Shown in pieces: positions 32,531 through 42,190 of a stretch of 64,000 nucleotides of DNA (its first letter is position 1; every line of letters begins with the position of its first letter). Below the pieces are notes generated by a model, which had not been told where the DNA came from, searched no databases, and worked only from the letters and a program-made list of their open reading frames with translations. The stretch is from Nocardioides sp. Root140. Its GTDB lineage: Bacteria > Actinomycetota > Actinomycetes > Propionibacteriales > Nocardioidaceae. The position numbers were made by a program, and so were the translations under genes. The stretch lies in the NCBI RefSeq assembly GCF_001426745.1, contig NZ_LMFI01000001.1:62001-126000 (forward strand), in the 5' to 3' direction.

Positions 32531-33292
32531 ATGGGTCGGTTTGACGGACGGGTGGCAGTGGTCACCGGGGCCGCACGCGGCATCGGATTCGCCACCGCGA
32601 AGCGGTTCGCCGCAGAGGGCGCCGCGGTCGCCATCATCGACCTCGACGAGGCCGCCGCGAGCGAGGCGGCCGGCAAGCTCGGCGAGGGCGTGAAGTCCGT
32701 CGGCATCGGTGCCGACGTCAGCAACGCCGAGTCCGTCGAGGCAGCGGTCGAGCGGGTCGTCACCGAGCTCGGCGGCATCCACATCCTGGTCAACAATGCC
32801 GGCATCACCCGTGACAACCTGCTGTTCAAGATGACCGAGCAGGACTGGGACCTGGTCATGGGCGTCCACCTCAAGGGTGCGTTCCTGATGACCAAGGCCG
32901 CGCAGAAGCACTTCGTGGAGCAGAAGTACGGCAAGATCGTGAACCTCTCGAGCGTCTCCGCGCTCGGCAACAGGGGCCAGGCGAACTACTCGGCGGCCAA
33001 GATGGGCGTGCAGGGCTTCACCCGCACCTTGGGCATCGAGCTCGGCCCGTTCGGCATCAACGCCAACGCCATCGCCCCCGGCTTCATCGCCACCGAGATG
33101 ACCGACGCCACCGCCGCGCGGGTCAAGATGAGCGTCGAGGACTTCCGGGCCGCCGCTGCCGAGCAGAACCCGGTGCGCCGGGTCGGGTTCCCCGAGGACA
33201 TCGCCGCCGCGGCCGCGTTCCTGGCCAGCGACGAGGCGTCGTACATCACCGGCCAGACGCTGTACGTCGACGGCGGCGCCAAACTGGGCTGA
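32531..33292 (+). CDS. SDR oxidoreductase, FabG-like
   Basis: A 253-residue classical short-chain dehydrogenase. The cofactor loop is TGAARGIGFATA, followed by NNAG in ILVNNAGITRDN, Ser in VNLSSVSALG and the YxxxK pair in NYSAAKMG. GVHLKGAFLMTKA and TGQTLYVDGG are as in 3-oxoacyl-ACP reductases, which reduce beta-keto groups with NADPH. I use ATG 32531, five bases after AGGAG; GTG 32525 overlaps that site. It could act on acyl-ACP or on beta-keto-CoA. Confidence 0.88.
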   Translation: MGRFDGRVAVVTGAARGIGFATAKRFAAEGAAVAIIDLDEAAASEAAGKLGEGVKSVGIGADVSNAESVEAAVERVVTELGGIHILVNNAGITRDNLLFKMTEQDWDLVMGVHLKGAFLMTKAAQKHFVEQKYGKIVNLSSVSALGNRGQANYSAAKMGVQGFTRTLGIELGPFGINANAIAPGFIATEMTDATAARVKMSVEDFRAAAAEQNPVRRVGFPEDIAAAAAFLASDEASYITGQTLYVDGGAKLG

Positions 33293-33375
33293 CTTGGGGG
33301 TTTGTCACATTTCGGGGACTTCCGGGGGCGGTGGCGCTTACCCTCAAGGCGCACAACTTCACACACCGCTCCCGG

Positions 33376-33560
33376 ACAACGCCGAGTCCTGCCCCGTTCA
33401 GGGAGCGTCCCGTGACCCGGAAACAGGGGCAGGAGTGGGGGACCCACAGGTTCCACGCGAGGTCGGTCGAGAGGCCGTCCCGCTCGGGGTGAAGTCATCA
33501 TGCGATGGCAGGACACTTTCCAGTCCCAACCCGACAGCTCACCTCACAGGCGTGGGAAAG
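33376..33560 (+). promoter_or_regulatory. Cyclic di-AMP riboswitch (ydaO-yuaA type)
   Basis: The leader has the conserved blocks of this class in order: CGCCGAGTCCTGCC (33380 on), a GC stem, CAGGAGTGGGGGACCCA, CTCGGGGTGAAGTCA, then AACCCGACAGCTCACCTCACAGGCG near the end, followed by the ribosome site AAAGGA and the NlpC/P60 gene. In actinobacteria this riboswitch controls wall hydrolases and resuscitation factors. Binding of c-di-AMP usually turns expression off. Confidence 0.85.
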
Positions 33561-33570
33561 GAAACCCTCC

Positions 33571-34089
33571 ATGCCTGCCCTCTTCAGCGTGCGCAGACCG
33601 CGCACGACCGCCCGACTGCGCGCACTCCTGGTGCTGCCGCTGATGACCCTGTCGATGCTGGTGGCCGGCACCATGGCCGACGCTCCGAGCGCCGAGGCAG
33701 CGTCACTGACCCGCGCCGAGCGCGTGCAGATCGGCTACAACGTCGCCACCAACCAGATCGGCGACCCCTACCGCTACGGCGCCGCCGGGCCAGGGGCGTT
33801 CGACTGCTCCGGGCTGCTCTACTACAGCTACCGCAAGGCCGGCTTCGCGGGCATGCCGCGTACGTCGAGCGCGCAGTACGCCTTCGTCCGCCACATCGCC
33901 AAGCGGTACCTGCGCCGCGGCGACTTCGTGTTCTTCCACGACGGTGGCCGGGTCTACCATGCTGCGGTCTTCGTGGGGCGCAAGGACGGCAAGGTCATCA
34001 TCCTGAGCGCACCGCGAAGCGGCACCCGGGTCCGTCGCGAGCTCGCGTGGACCACCTCGTTCTACGCCGGCACCCTGCGTGGCCGGTGA
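33571..34089 (+). CDS. Secreted NlpC/P60 peptidoglycan hydrolase
   Basis: A 172-residue protein from ATG 33571 with a long signal peptide (LRALLVLPLMTLSMLVAG, cleavage near AEAAS) and a lone NlpC/P60 domain: NQIGDPYRYGAAGPG, catalytic Cys in FDCSGLLYYSYRKAG, catalytic His in RVYHAAVFVGRKDG. It probably cuts between D-Glu and the diamino acid of stem peptides. No wall-binding domain is present. It is under the c-di-AMP riboswitch before it. Confidence 0.88.
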   Translation: MPALFSVRRPRTTARLRALLVLPLMTLSMLVAGTMADAPSAEAASLTRAERVQIGYNVATNQIGDPYRYGAAGPGAFDCSGLLYYSYRKAGFAGMPRTSSAQYAFVRHIAKRYLRRGDFVFFHDGGRVYHAAVFVGRKDGKVIILSAPRSGTRVRRELAWTTSFYAGTLRGR

Positions 34090-34110
34090 TCAGGGACACC
34101 TGAGTTCCAC

Positions 34111-34148
34111 GAGGGCGCGCCTCCCCGGAATCCGGGAGCCGCGCCCTC
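34111..34148 (+). terminator. Terminator hairpin after NlpC/P60
   Basis: GAGGGCGCG and CGCGCCCTC form the outer stem; CTCCCCGG and CCGGGAG continue it inside. The stem is followed by ACACTTTG. Confidence 0.75.
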
Positions 34149-34192
34149 ACACTTTGAAACTGAATCAATGTTGTAGACGATCGGAGAATTTC

Positions 34193-35212
34193 GTGCGCCG
34201 TGTCCACCCCTCCCTGACTACCGGCCTTGCTGCCGCCCTGGCGCTGAGCCTCACGCTCACCGCCTGCGGAGGAGATGACAAGGACGACAAGGACGCCAAG
34301 GATCCGAAGGGCACCGCCAATGCCGAGGTCCTCGAGAGCACCTGGCCGCTCACCGGCGAGAAGGTCTCGGGTGACGCGTCCTCGAGCAAGAAGCACCCGG
34401 TCTACGTCGTCAAGATCGACAACACCGGCAGCAGTGCGCCCCAGATCGGGCTCGGTTCGGCCGACATGGTCGTGGAGGAGCTGGTCGAGGGCGGCAGCAC
34501 GCGCCTGGCGTCGTTCTTCTACTCCAAGGTCCCCGACAACGTCGGCCCGGTGCGCTCGATGCGTGCCTCCGACATCGGCATCGTGTCGCCGGTCGACGGC
34601 GAGATGGTGACCAGCGGTGCGGCCGGTGTCACCATCAGCCGGATCACCCAGGCGGGCATCAAGTTCCACCAGGAGGGTGCCACCGGTTTCTACCGCGACT
34701 CCGGGCGCTCCGCGCCGTACAACCTGTTCGTCGACCTGGCCAAGCTCGCCAAGGAAGGGTCGAAGGGCGAGGAGAAGCGGCCCGACGACTACCTGCCGTG
34801 GGGCGAGGAGAAGGACCTGCCCAAGGGTCAGCCCGCCACGTCGGTCGCCGCGTCGTTCTCCGCCGGCCACACCACGAACTGGGCGTTCGAGGGCGGCAAG
34901 TACCACAACCAGAACACCAACGCCGCCGACGGTGACGAGTTCCTGGCCGACACCGTGCTCGTGCTCAAGGTGCAGGTCGGCGACGCCGGCTACACCGACC
35001 CGGCAGGCAACTTCGTGCCCGAGACCAAGTTCCACGGCAAGGGCGAGGCGGTCGTGTTCCACAAGGGCAAGGCCGTGCGCGGCACGTGGAGCAAGAACAA
35101 GGCCGAGAGCGCGCTGACCCTGAAGACGAAGGCGGGCGACCTGAAGATTCCCGCCGGTCACGTCTGGATCGAGCTGGTCCCGACCGATGGTGGCAACGTC
35201 ACCTTCAAGTAG
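34193..35212 (+). CDS. DUF3048 (YerB-like) lipoprotein
   Basis: A 339-residue protein from GTG 34193 with a lipobox (AALALSLTLTAC then GGDDKDD). The mature protein matches the DUF3048 pattern: YVVKIDNTGSSAPQIGLGSAD, VEELVEGGSTRLASFFYSK, VGPVRSMRASDIGIV at the N-terminal half and the closing AGHVWIELVPTDGGNVTF. It is bound to the outer face of the membrane. YerB-type proteins have no settled role. Confidence 0.85.
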   Translation: MRRVHPSLTTGLAAALALSLTLTACGGDDKDDKDAKDPKGTANAEVLESTWPLTGEKVSGDASSSKKHPVYVVKIDNTGSSAPQIGLGSADMVVEELVEGGSTRLASFFYSKVPDNVGPVRSMRASDIGIVSPVDGEMVTSGAAGVTISRITQAGIKFHQEGATGFYRDSGRSAPYNLFVDLAKLAKEGSKGEEKRPDDYLPWGEEKDLPKGQPATSVAASFSAGHTTNWAFEGGKYHNQNTNAADGDEFLADTVLVLKVQVGDAGYTDPAGNFVPETKFHGKGEAVVFHKGKAVRGTWSKNKAESALTLKTKAGDLKIPAGHVWIELVPTDGGNVTFK

Positions 35213-35254
35213 GCACAGCCTTTCGGCGCCCTGGTCGAGCGGCCCCTTCGGGGG

Positions 35255-35971
35255 TCACTCCGCCAGGGCGCTGCTGCTTCCGGTGACCGGGTCGACGAAC
35301 TCGACGCCCTGGTCGACCAGGGAGCGCAGGCCCATCAGCATGAACCCGATCGCGGCCTCGACCCGGGCACTGGCCTCCTCGGGGTCCTCGGCGGCCGCGA
35401 CGCCTTCGCCGGCGCTGCTCAGGGCGCCGAAGAAGATGCGGCTGAAGGTGTCGATCATCGGCTGCTCGAGGTCCCAGGGGCCTGCCGAGAGCACGTTGTT
35501 GACCACGTCGAGCACGATCGCGAACGACGAGCGCTCCTCCTGCTCGCGGAAGCGCTCGTAGCCCAGGATGGCGGGTCCCTCCTGGATCACCACCCGGCGG
35601 TACGTCGGGTCCTGGACCACCGAGAGGAACGCGCGCAGGCCCTCCGCGGCCTTCTCCCACGGGTCCTTCACGCCCTTGACCGCCTTGGAGATGCTGGCCG
35701 CGGCCTCCGCCTCGATGCGCTCGAAGACCGCCTCGAAGACCGCCTGCTTTCCGCTGTAGTGGTGGTAGAGCGCGCCCTTGGTGACCTTGGCCTCGGCCAC
35801 GATGGCGTCCAGGGACGTGCCGCCGTACCCGTGCTCGGTGAACAGCTCGCTGGCCGCCTCGACCAGGGCCCGCTTGGTGCTGGAGGAGTACTGCTGGCGC
35901 CGGGTGGCGCCGGGCAGGTCCGGAAGGGTCGGGAGGCTCGGGATCAGACGCTTCGCTGCGGACTTGCTCAT
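35255..35971 (-). CDS. TetR-family transcriptional regulator
   Basis: A 238-residue protein from ATG 35971. The HTH (~30-75) reads ALVEAASELFTEHGYGGTSL then AEAKVTKGALYHHYSGKQAV, a textbook TetR N-terminus. The ligand domain follows and includes ILGYERFREQEE. The palindrome at 36064-36080 lies between this gene and the divergent gene at 36102, so it probably represses that gene and itself. The ligand is unknown. Confidence 0.9.
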   Translation of the reverse strand: MSKSAAKRLIPSLPTLPDLPGATRRQQYSSSTKRALVEAASELFTEHGYGGTSLDAIVAEAKVTKGALYHHYSGKQAVFEAVFERIEAEAAASISKAVKGVKDPWEKAAEGLRAFLSVVQDPTYRRVVIQEGPAILGYERFREQEERSSFAIVLDVVNNVLSAGPWDLEQPMIDTFSRIFFGALSSAGEGVAAAEDPEEASARVEAAIGFMLMGLRSLVDQGVEFVDPVTGSSSALAE

Positions 35972-36063
35972 CTGCTCAGCATAGGGCGGCGCGACCGGGA
36001 CCCTGTGGCCGAGGTCACGGCGTGGTCGGTTTGCGTGCCGAAGGTCGGTTACATACTCTTGGT

Positions 36064-36080
36064 ACGTACCGCCGGTACGT
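36064..36080. promoter_or_regulatory. TetR-type operator
   Basis: A perfect inverted repeat ACGTACC-GCC-GGTACGT, 21 bp before the start of the divergent gene and just after a likely -10 (TACTCT, 36055). Bound repressor would block transcription to the right. Confidence 0.7.
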
Positions 36081-36101
36081 GAAAACGAAAGGAGCTTGAC
36101 C

Positions 36102-36632
36102 ATGACCTGGGAAGCCTTTCACCACCGTGGGGACGTCCTCCACCGTGTGTTCGACGAAGTACGTGTGCGCCGCGACGGTGTCCTCCCGATGGACCTGCCG
36201 GGCGTTGCCGAGACCTTCCGTGACGAGCTCGACCTGCTGGGCGCACTCCAGCTCCGCTGGTCGAGCCGCCTGAGCGGCAAGATCGAGCGCGAGCTATCCA
36301 ACCAGCCGATGGACCTCGAGGCAGCCGTGATCGCCGCCTGGCGTGCCACGGCCGACGAACTGCCCGGGATCCGCGAGATCCAGGACCACTACCGCTCCGA
36401 GCCGGTCGACACGGCGATGTCGCAGGCGATGGCCAAGGCCGCCGCCAAGGAGCGTCAGCTCCTCGCCGTGATGGCCGGACGCGTCTCCGCCCTGGAGGTG
36501 GACGAGCACGGCGCCCGCGTGGGTGCCGCGATCGAGGCCGCCGCCCGCGACGGCTACCAGCTGCCCGAACCCGACCCGACTCCCGGGAACGTCCGTTTCC
36601 TGGACCGGATCAGGGCGGCGCTCGCGGCCTGA
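36102..36632 (+). CDS. Helical protein of unknown function under a TetR operator
   Basis: A 176-residue soluble protein from ATG 36102 behind AAAGGAGC. It is mostly helical: ETFRDELDLLGALQLRWSSR, LEAAVIAAWRATADELPGI, QAMAKAAAKERQLLAVMAG. There is no signal peptide or TM. I do not recognise a domain with known activity. The divergent TetR gene and the operator between them make it the regulator's likely target. Confidence 0.7.
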   Translation: MTWEAFHHRGDVLHRVFDEVRVRRDGVLPMDLPGVAETFRDELDLLGALQLRWSSRLSGKIERELSNQPMDLEAAVIAAWRATADELPGIREIQDHYRSEPVDTAMSQAMAKAAAKERQLLAVMAGRVSALEVDEHGARVGAAIEAAARDGYQLPEPDPTPGNVRFLDRIRAALAA

Positions 36633-36754
36633 CGGCCGCCCCCTGACAGACAGACCCCGGTGTCGACGCACCCGCGGACCTCCCTTCCGCATCTCCCTCC
36701 TTCCCCGCGTCGGCCCGGGGCCTGTCTTCATTTCGGCTTGTCTACATTGGGGGC

Positions 36755-37309
36755 ATGGACCCGAGAGCCGGAATGTTGCTGGTGGCCAGCCCCGAGCTGC
36801 TCGACCCGAACTTCGCCGACTCCGTGGTGCTGCTCATCGACGCCGATGGCGACGGCGCATTGGGCGTCGTACTCAACCGGCCGTCCATGGTGATGATCGG
36901 CGACGTCCTCTCTCCCTGGGCCGACGTGGCGAGCGATCCCGGCGTCCTCTTCTCGGGCGGGCCGGTCGGTGCCGACGGCGCACTTGCCGTCGCCCAGCTC
37001 GCCGATGCCGACGACGAGCCCGTCGGGTTCCGCGGGTCCTTCGCCGACATCGGCCTGATCGACCTCGACTCGCCGGTGGAGCTCATCGAGGGCGGCGTGG
37101 CCGAGCTCAGGGTCTTTGCCGGGTACGCCGGTTGGGGCGCCTCCCAGCTCGAGGCCGAGATCGCCGAGGGCAGCTGGTACGTCGTGCCGGCGCTGGCCTC
37201 CGACCTGTTCCGGGAGGACACCACGACCCTGCGCCGCGACGTGCTGCGACGACAACCCGGAGCCATGGCGTGGGTCTCAACACGTCCGGTCGACCCCTTG
37301 ATGAACTGA
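36755..37309 (+). CDS. YqgE/AlgH family protein
   Basis: A 184-residue protein with the family pattern: AGMLLVASPELLDPNFADSV at the start, ALGVVLNRPS, FSGGPVGADGALAV and GYAGWGASQLEAEIAEGSW. The fold is a compact alpha/beta sandwich with no assigned reaction. The start is ATG 36755; ribosome site unclear. Confidence 0.9.
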   Translation: MDPRAGMLLVASPELLDPNFADSVVLLIDADGDGALGVVLNRPSMVMIGDVLSPWADVASDPGVLFSGGPVGADGALAVAQLADADDEPVGFRGSFADIGLIDLDSPVELIEGGVAELRVFAGYAGWGASQLEAEIAEGSWYVVPALASDLFREDTTTLRRDVLRRQPGAMAWVSTRPVDPLMN

Positions 37310-37322
37310 GTTCTGATCTACA

Positions 37323-37589
37323 GTGGTGGGCGTGAGCAACCCGATCGGATTCAGCCAGACAGACGTTCTCGAGGACCGTCGCACGGTCCCGACCGACGAG
37401 GGTGACCACGAGCGGTTCTCGCACTATGCGCCGAAGGACAAGGTCATGGAGGCCATGGTCATGGGCACGCCGGTCACCGCGCTGTGCGGCAAGACCTGGG
37501 TGCCCAGCCGGTCGCCGGAGAAGTTCCCGGTCTGCCCCGAGTGCAAGGAGATCTGGGAGAGCCTGCCCCACGGCGGGGATTCCGAGTGA
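37323..37589 (+). CDS. DUF3039 protein
   Basis: An 88-residue protein (85 if the GTG at 37332 is used). RFSHYAPKDKVMEAMVMG and TALCGKTWVPSRSPEKFPVC then PECKEIWE are the DUF3039 hallmarks. The three Cys (CGK, CPEC) and His could bind zinc. The stop overlaps the helicase start, a pairing common in actinobacteria. Confidence 0.87.
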   Translation: MVGVSNPIGFSQTDVLEDRRTVPTDEGDHERFSHYAPKDKVMEAMVMGTPVTALCGKTWVPSRSPEKFPVCPECKEIWESLPHGGDSE

Positions 37590-39385
37590 CGGGACGGCCC
37601 CCCGAGGCCGTCCCACCCGCAGCACTGACTCCGGCCTGGCCGGAGCGTGCCGCATGGGGGACCGCCCAGTCGCTGCGTGCCTGGCAGTCGGCGGCACTCG
37701 AGAAGTACTTCTCGGCCTCTCCACGTGACTTCCTCGCAGTGGCCACGCCCGGCGCCGGCAAGACCACGTTCGCGCTGACCGTGGCCGCCGAGCTGTTGGG
37801 CCGACGCGTCATCGACCGGATCACGATCATCGCGCCGACCGAGCACCTCAAGACCCAGTGGGCCGAGGCGGCCGCGCGGGCCGGCATCCCGATCGACCCG
37901 AACTACTCGGCCGGTCAGGGCAAGACCTCCCAGGACTACGTCGGCATCGCGCTGACCTACGCCGGTGTCGCGGTGAACCCGCTGGCCCACCGGATCCGCA
38001 CCGAACGGTTCAAGACACTGGTCATCCTCGACGAGGTGCACCACGCCGGGGACGCGCTCTCGTGGGGTGACGGCGTACGCGAGGCGTTCGAGCCGGCGCA
38101 CCGCCGCTTGGCCCTGACCGGTACGCCGTTCCGGTCCGACACGAACCCGATCCCGTTCGTCACCTACGTGCCCGCTCCCGAGCTGGGCCCGGGCGCGATG
38201 GTGTCGGTGGCCGACTACACCTACGGCTACGGGCAGGCGCTGGCCGACCACGTCGTCCGGCCGGTGCTGTTCATGGCCTACTCCGGCGAGATGCAGTGGC
38301 GCACCCGCGCGGGCGACGAGATCTCCGCCCGGCTGGGCGAGCCGCTCACCAAGGACCAGAACGCCCAGGCGCTGCGCACCGCGCTCGACCCGCAGGGGTC
38401 CTGGATGCCCTCGGTGCTCCAGGCCGCCGACCGGCGGCTCTCGGAGGTACGCCGCCACGTGCCCGACGCCGGCGGCCTCGTGATCGCCAACGACCAGGAC
38501 TCCGCCCGCGCCTACGCCAAGCTGCTCAAGGCGATCAGCGGCGAGGCGCCGACCGTCGTACTCTCCGACGAGAAGGCGGCGTCGAAGAAGATCTCCACGT
38601 TCACCGACTCCGAGGACCGCTGGATGGTCGCGGTGCGGATGGTCTCCGAAGGTGTCGACGTGCCGCGCCTGGCGGTCGGCGTCTACGCGACGATGATCTC
38701 CACCCCGCTGTTCTTCGCCCAGGCCGTCGGCCGCTTCGTGCGTGCCCGCCGCCGCGGTGAGACCGCCTCGGTGTTCCTGCCCTCGGCGCCCAACCTGCTG
38801 GTGCACGCCTCCGAGATGGAGGTCGAGCGCGACCACGTGCTGGGCCGCAAGGTCACCGACGAGGACGACATGTTCGCCGCCGAGGAAGACCTGATGAACC
38901 AGGCCAACGCCGCCGAGTCGGCCTCGGGTGACGAGGCGCTCGGCCCGTGGGAGGCGCTCGGCTCGCAGGCCACCTTCGACCGGGTGCTCTACGACGGCGG
39001 TGAGTTCGGCCATGAGGGCGAGGTCAGCGTCGGCTCCGAGGAGGAGATGGACTTCCTCGGCATCCCGGGGCTGCTCGAGCCCGATCAGGTGCGCGACCTG
39101 CTGCGCACCCGGCAGTCCGAGCGGGCCGCGAAGACGAAGAAGCCGAAGCCGGCCGAGGGCGACAGCATCGCCCAGGTCTCGACGCACGAGCAGCTGGCGA
39201 TCCTGCGCCGCGAGCTCAACGGGCTCGTGGCCGCGTGGTTCCACCGCACCGGTCAGCCGCACGGCGTCACGCATGCGGCACTGCGCAAGGAGACCGGCGG
39301 ACCGGCTGCGGCCGTCGCGACGGCCGACCTCTTGCACAAGAGGATCGACACGTTGCGCGAGTGGGCCGTCCGCAAGTCGTCCTGA
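37586..39385 (+). CDS. DEAD/DEAH-box superfamily 2 helicase
   Basis: A 599-residue helicase from GTG 37586 (GTGA overlap). Motif I ATPGAGKTTF, motif Ia IIAPTEHLKTQW, motif II LDEVHH, motif III LTGTPFRSD, and motifs V-VI in VRMVSEGVDVPRLAVG and AQAVGRFVRARRRGE. The C-terminal ~130 residues are acidic, then Lys-rich, then helical (HEQLAILRRELNGLVAAWFH). It is related to the helicase part of type III/I restriction enzymes but has no nuclease here. The steady DUF3039 partner suggests a housekeeping repair or nucleic-acid role rather than a defence role. Confidence 0.9.
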   Translation: MTGRPPEAVPPAALTPAWPERAAWGTAQSLRAWQSAALEKYFSASPRDFLAVATPGAGKTTFALTVAAELLGRRVIDRITIIAPTEHLKTQWAEAAARAGIPIDPNYSAGQGKTSQDYVGIALTYAGVAVNPLAHRIRTERFKTLVILDEVHHAGDALSWGDGVREAFEPAHRRLALTGTPFRSDTNPIPFVTYVPAPELGPGAMVSVADYTYGYGQALADHVVRPVLFMAYSGEMQWRTRAGDEISARLGEPLTKDQNAQALRTALDPQGSWMPSVLQAADRRLSEVRRHVPDAGGLVIANDQDSARAYAKLLKAISGEAPTVVLSDEKAASKKISTFTDSEDRWMVAVRMVSEGVDVPRLAVGVYATMISTPLFFAQAVGRFVRARRRGETASVFLPSAPNLLVHASEMEVERDHVLGRKVTDEDDMFAAEEDLMNQANAAESASGDEALGPWEALGSQATFDRVLYDGGEFGHEGEVSVGSEEEMDFLGIPGLLEPDQVRDLLRTRQSERAAKTKKPKPAEGDSIAQVSTHEQLAILRRELNGLVAAWFHRTGQPHGVTHAALRKETGGPAAAVATADLLHKRIDTLREWAVRKSS

Positions 39386-39501
39386 TGGCGTGGACTCGTG
39401 TCTCGACACGCCGGTCGCGGCTTCGTTCCTCAGCCGCGCGGCTGCTCGACGCGCCTCGCCACGCCGTGCACTCCACGGTCGTGCACGGCTAGGCTCAGCG
39501 C

Positions 39502-40137
39502 ATGGCCACCGAGACTTCCCAGACCCTCGATCGTGGCCTCCACGTGCTCCGGGTCCTCTCGCAGAACCAGGCGGGACTCACCGTCACCGAGCTCGCTGCC
39601 AGGCTCGAGGTCAACCGCACCGTGGTCTACCGGTTGGTGGCCACCCTCGAGCAGCACGCGCTGGTCCGCCGTGACGCGCGCGGCCGGCTGCACGTCGGGC
39701 TCGGCGTACTGCACCTCGCCTCGGCAGTGCAGCCGGTGCTGCGCGACATCAGTGTCCCGGTGCTGCGTGAGCTCGCCGAGAGCACGGGCTGCACGGCCCA
39801 CCTGACCGTCGCCGACGGCGAGGAGGCGCTGGCCCTGGCCGTGGTGGAACCGTCGTGGACCGACTTCCACGTCGCCTACCGGGTCGGTGCGCGCCACCCG
39901 CTCTCCCAGGGCGCCGCCGGCAAGGCGATCCTGCTCGGCCGCGAGACCGCGGCGCCGCGCTACGCCGTCACGGCGGGGGAGCTGCAGGCCGGCGCCAAGG
40001 GCATCGCCGCCGCCGTCCGCGGTGTCGACGGTCTCGAGGCCTCGGTCGGCATCGTCACCCTGGGCGCCCTCGACGTCGAGAAGGTCGGCCCGCGGGTCGC
40101 CGCTGCCGCTGCCGAGGTCGCCACCCGCCTCGCCTGA
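39502..40137 (+). CDS. IclR-family transcriptional regulator
   Basis: A 211-residue protein. The winged HTH (~5-65) reads TLDRGLHVLRVLSQNQAG then VTELAARLEVNRTVVYRLV. The effector domain follows, with STGCTAHLTVADGEEAL and HPLSQGAAGKAILL. It is shorter than most IclR proteins (~250). IclR members often control aromatic catabolism, which fits the nearby hppD, but no operator is evident. Confidence 0.88.
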   Translation: MATETSQTLDRGLHVLRVLSQNQAGLTVTELAARLEVNRTVVYRLVATLEQHALVRRDARGRLHVGLGVLHLASAVQPVLRDISVPVLRELAESTGCTAHLTVADGEEALALAVVEPSWTDFHVAYRVGARHPLSQGAAGKAILLGRETAAPRYAVTAGELQAGAKGIAAAVRGVDGLEASVGIVTLGALDVEKVGPRVAAAAAEVATRLA

Positions 40138-40141
40138 CCAG

Positions 40142-40258
40142 CGCCAACCGTGGGTTCTTGATGCGCCAACCGTGGGTTCTTGCGCCTCGAACCGTGGGTT
40201 CTTGATGGCCCAGCGCAAGGATCCACGGCTCGGACATCAATGATCCACGGTTCGCGCA

Positions 40259-40278
<20 letters not shown>
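40142..40278. repeat. Intergenic array of a ~22-nt repeat, three units forward and three reverse
   Basis: Three units of the type AACCGTGGGTTCTTGATG are followed by three of the reverse type (ATCCACGG then TTCG, GCATCAAG), so the whole can fold as a large cruciform. The unit shares TCAAG and CGGTTCG with the arrays at 54565 and 63259 but has its own core (ATCCA). The last unit runs into the end of the Lrp gene and codes for its final residues. Confidence 0.75.
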
Positions 40279-42030
<1,752 letters not shown>

Positions 42031-42042
42031 CTCGGGGGTGGC

Positions 42043-42093
42043 CACAACGTGGTGGATCACACGCACCAGGTGCGGGTGATCCACCACGTTGTG
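42043..42093 (+). repeat. Long palindrome after hppD, second copy of the tmRNA-terminator palindrome
   Basis: Arms CACAACGTGGTGGATCA and TGATCCACCACGTTGTG, 17 bp each and perfect, around ACGCACCAGGTGCG that makes its own small hairpin. The arms are the same as at 30221-30271 while the loop differs. It may act as the hppD terminator. Confidence 0.75.
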
Positions 42094-42190
42094 ATGGGAA
42101 GTGCCCGGTGACCGATCAATGAGCGCGTGCAGTAGGTCGCGCGGCACCCCTGATCCTGTGCGCCCGAGTGGGCTCGGGGATACTCCACGG

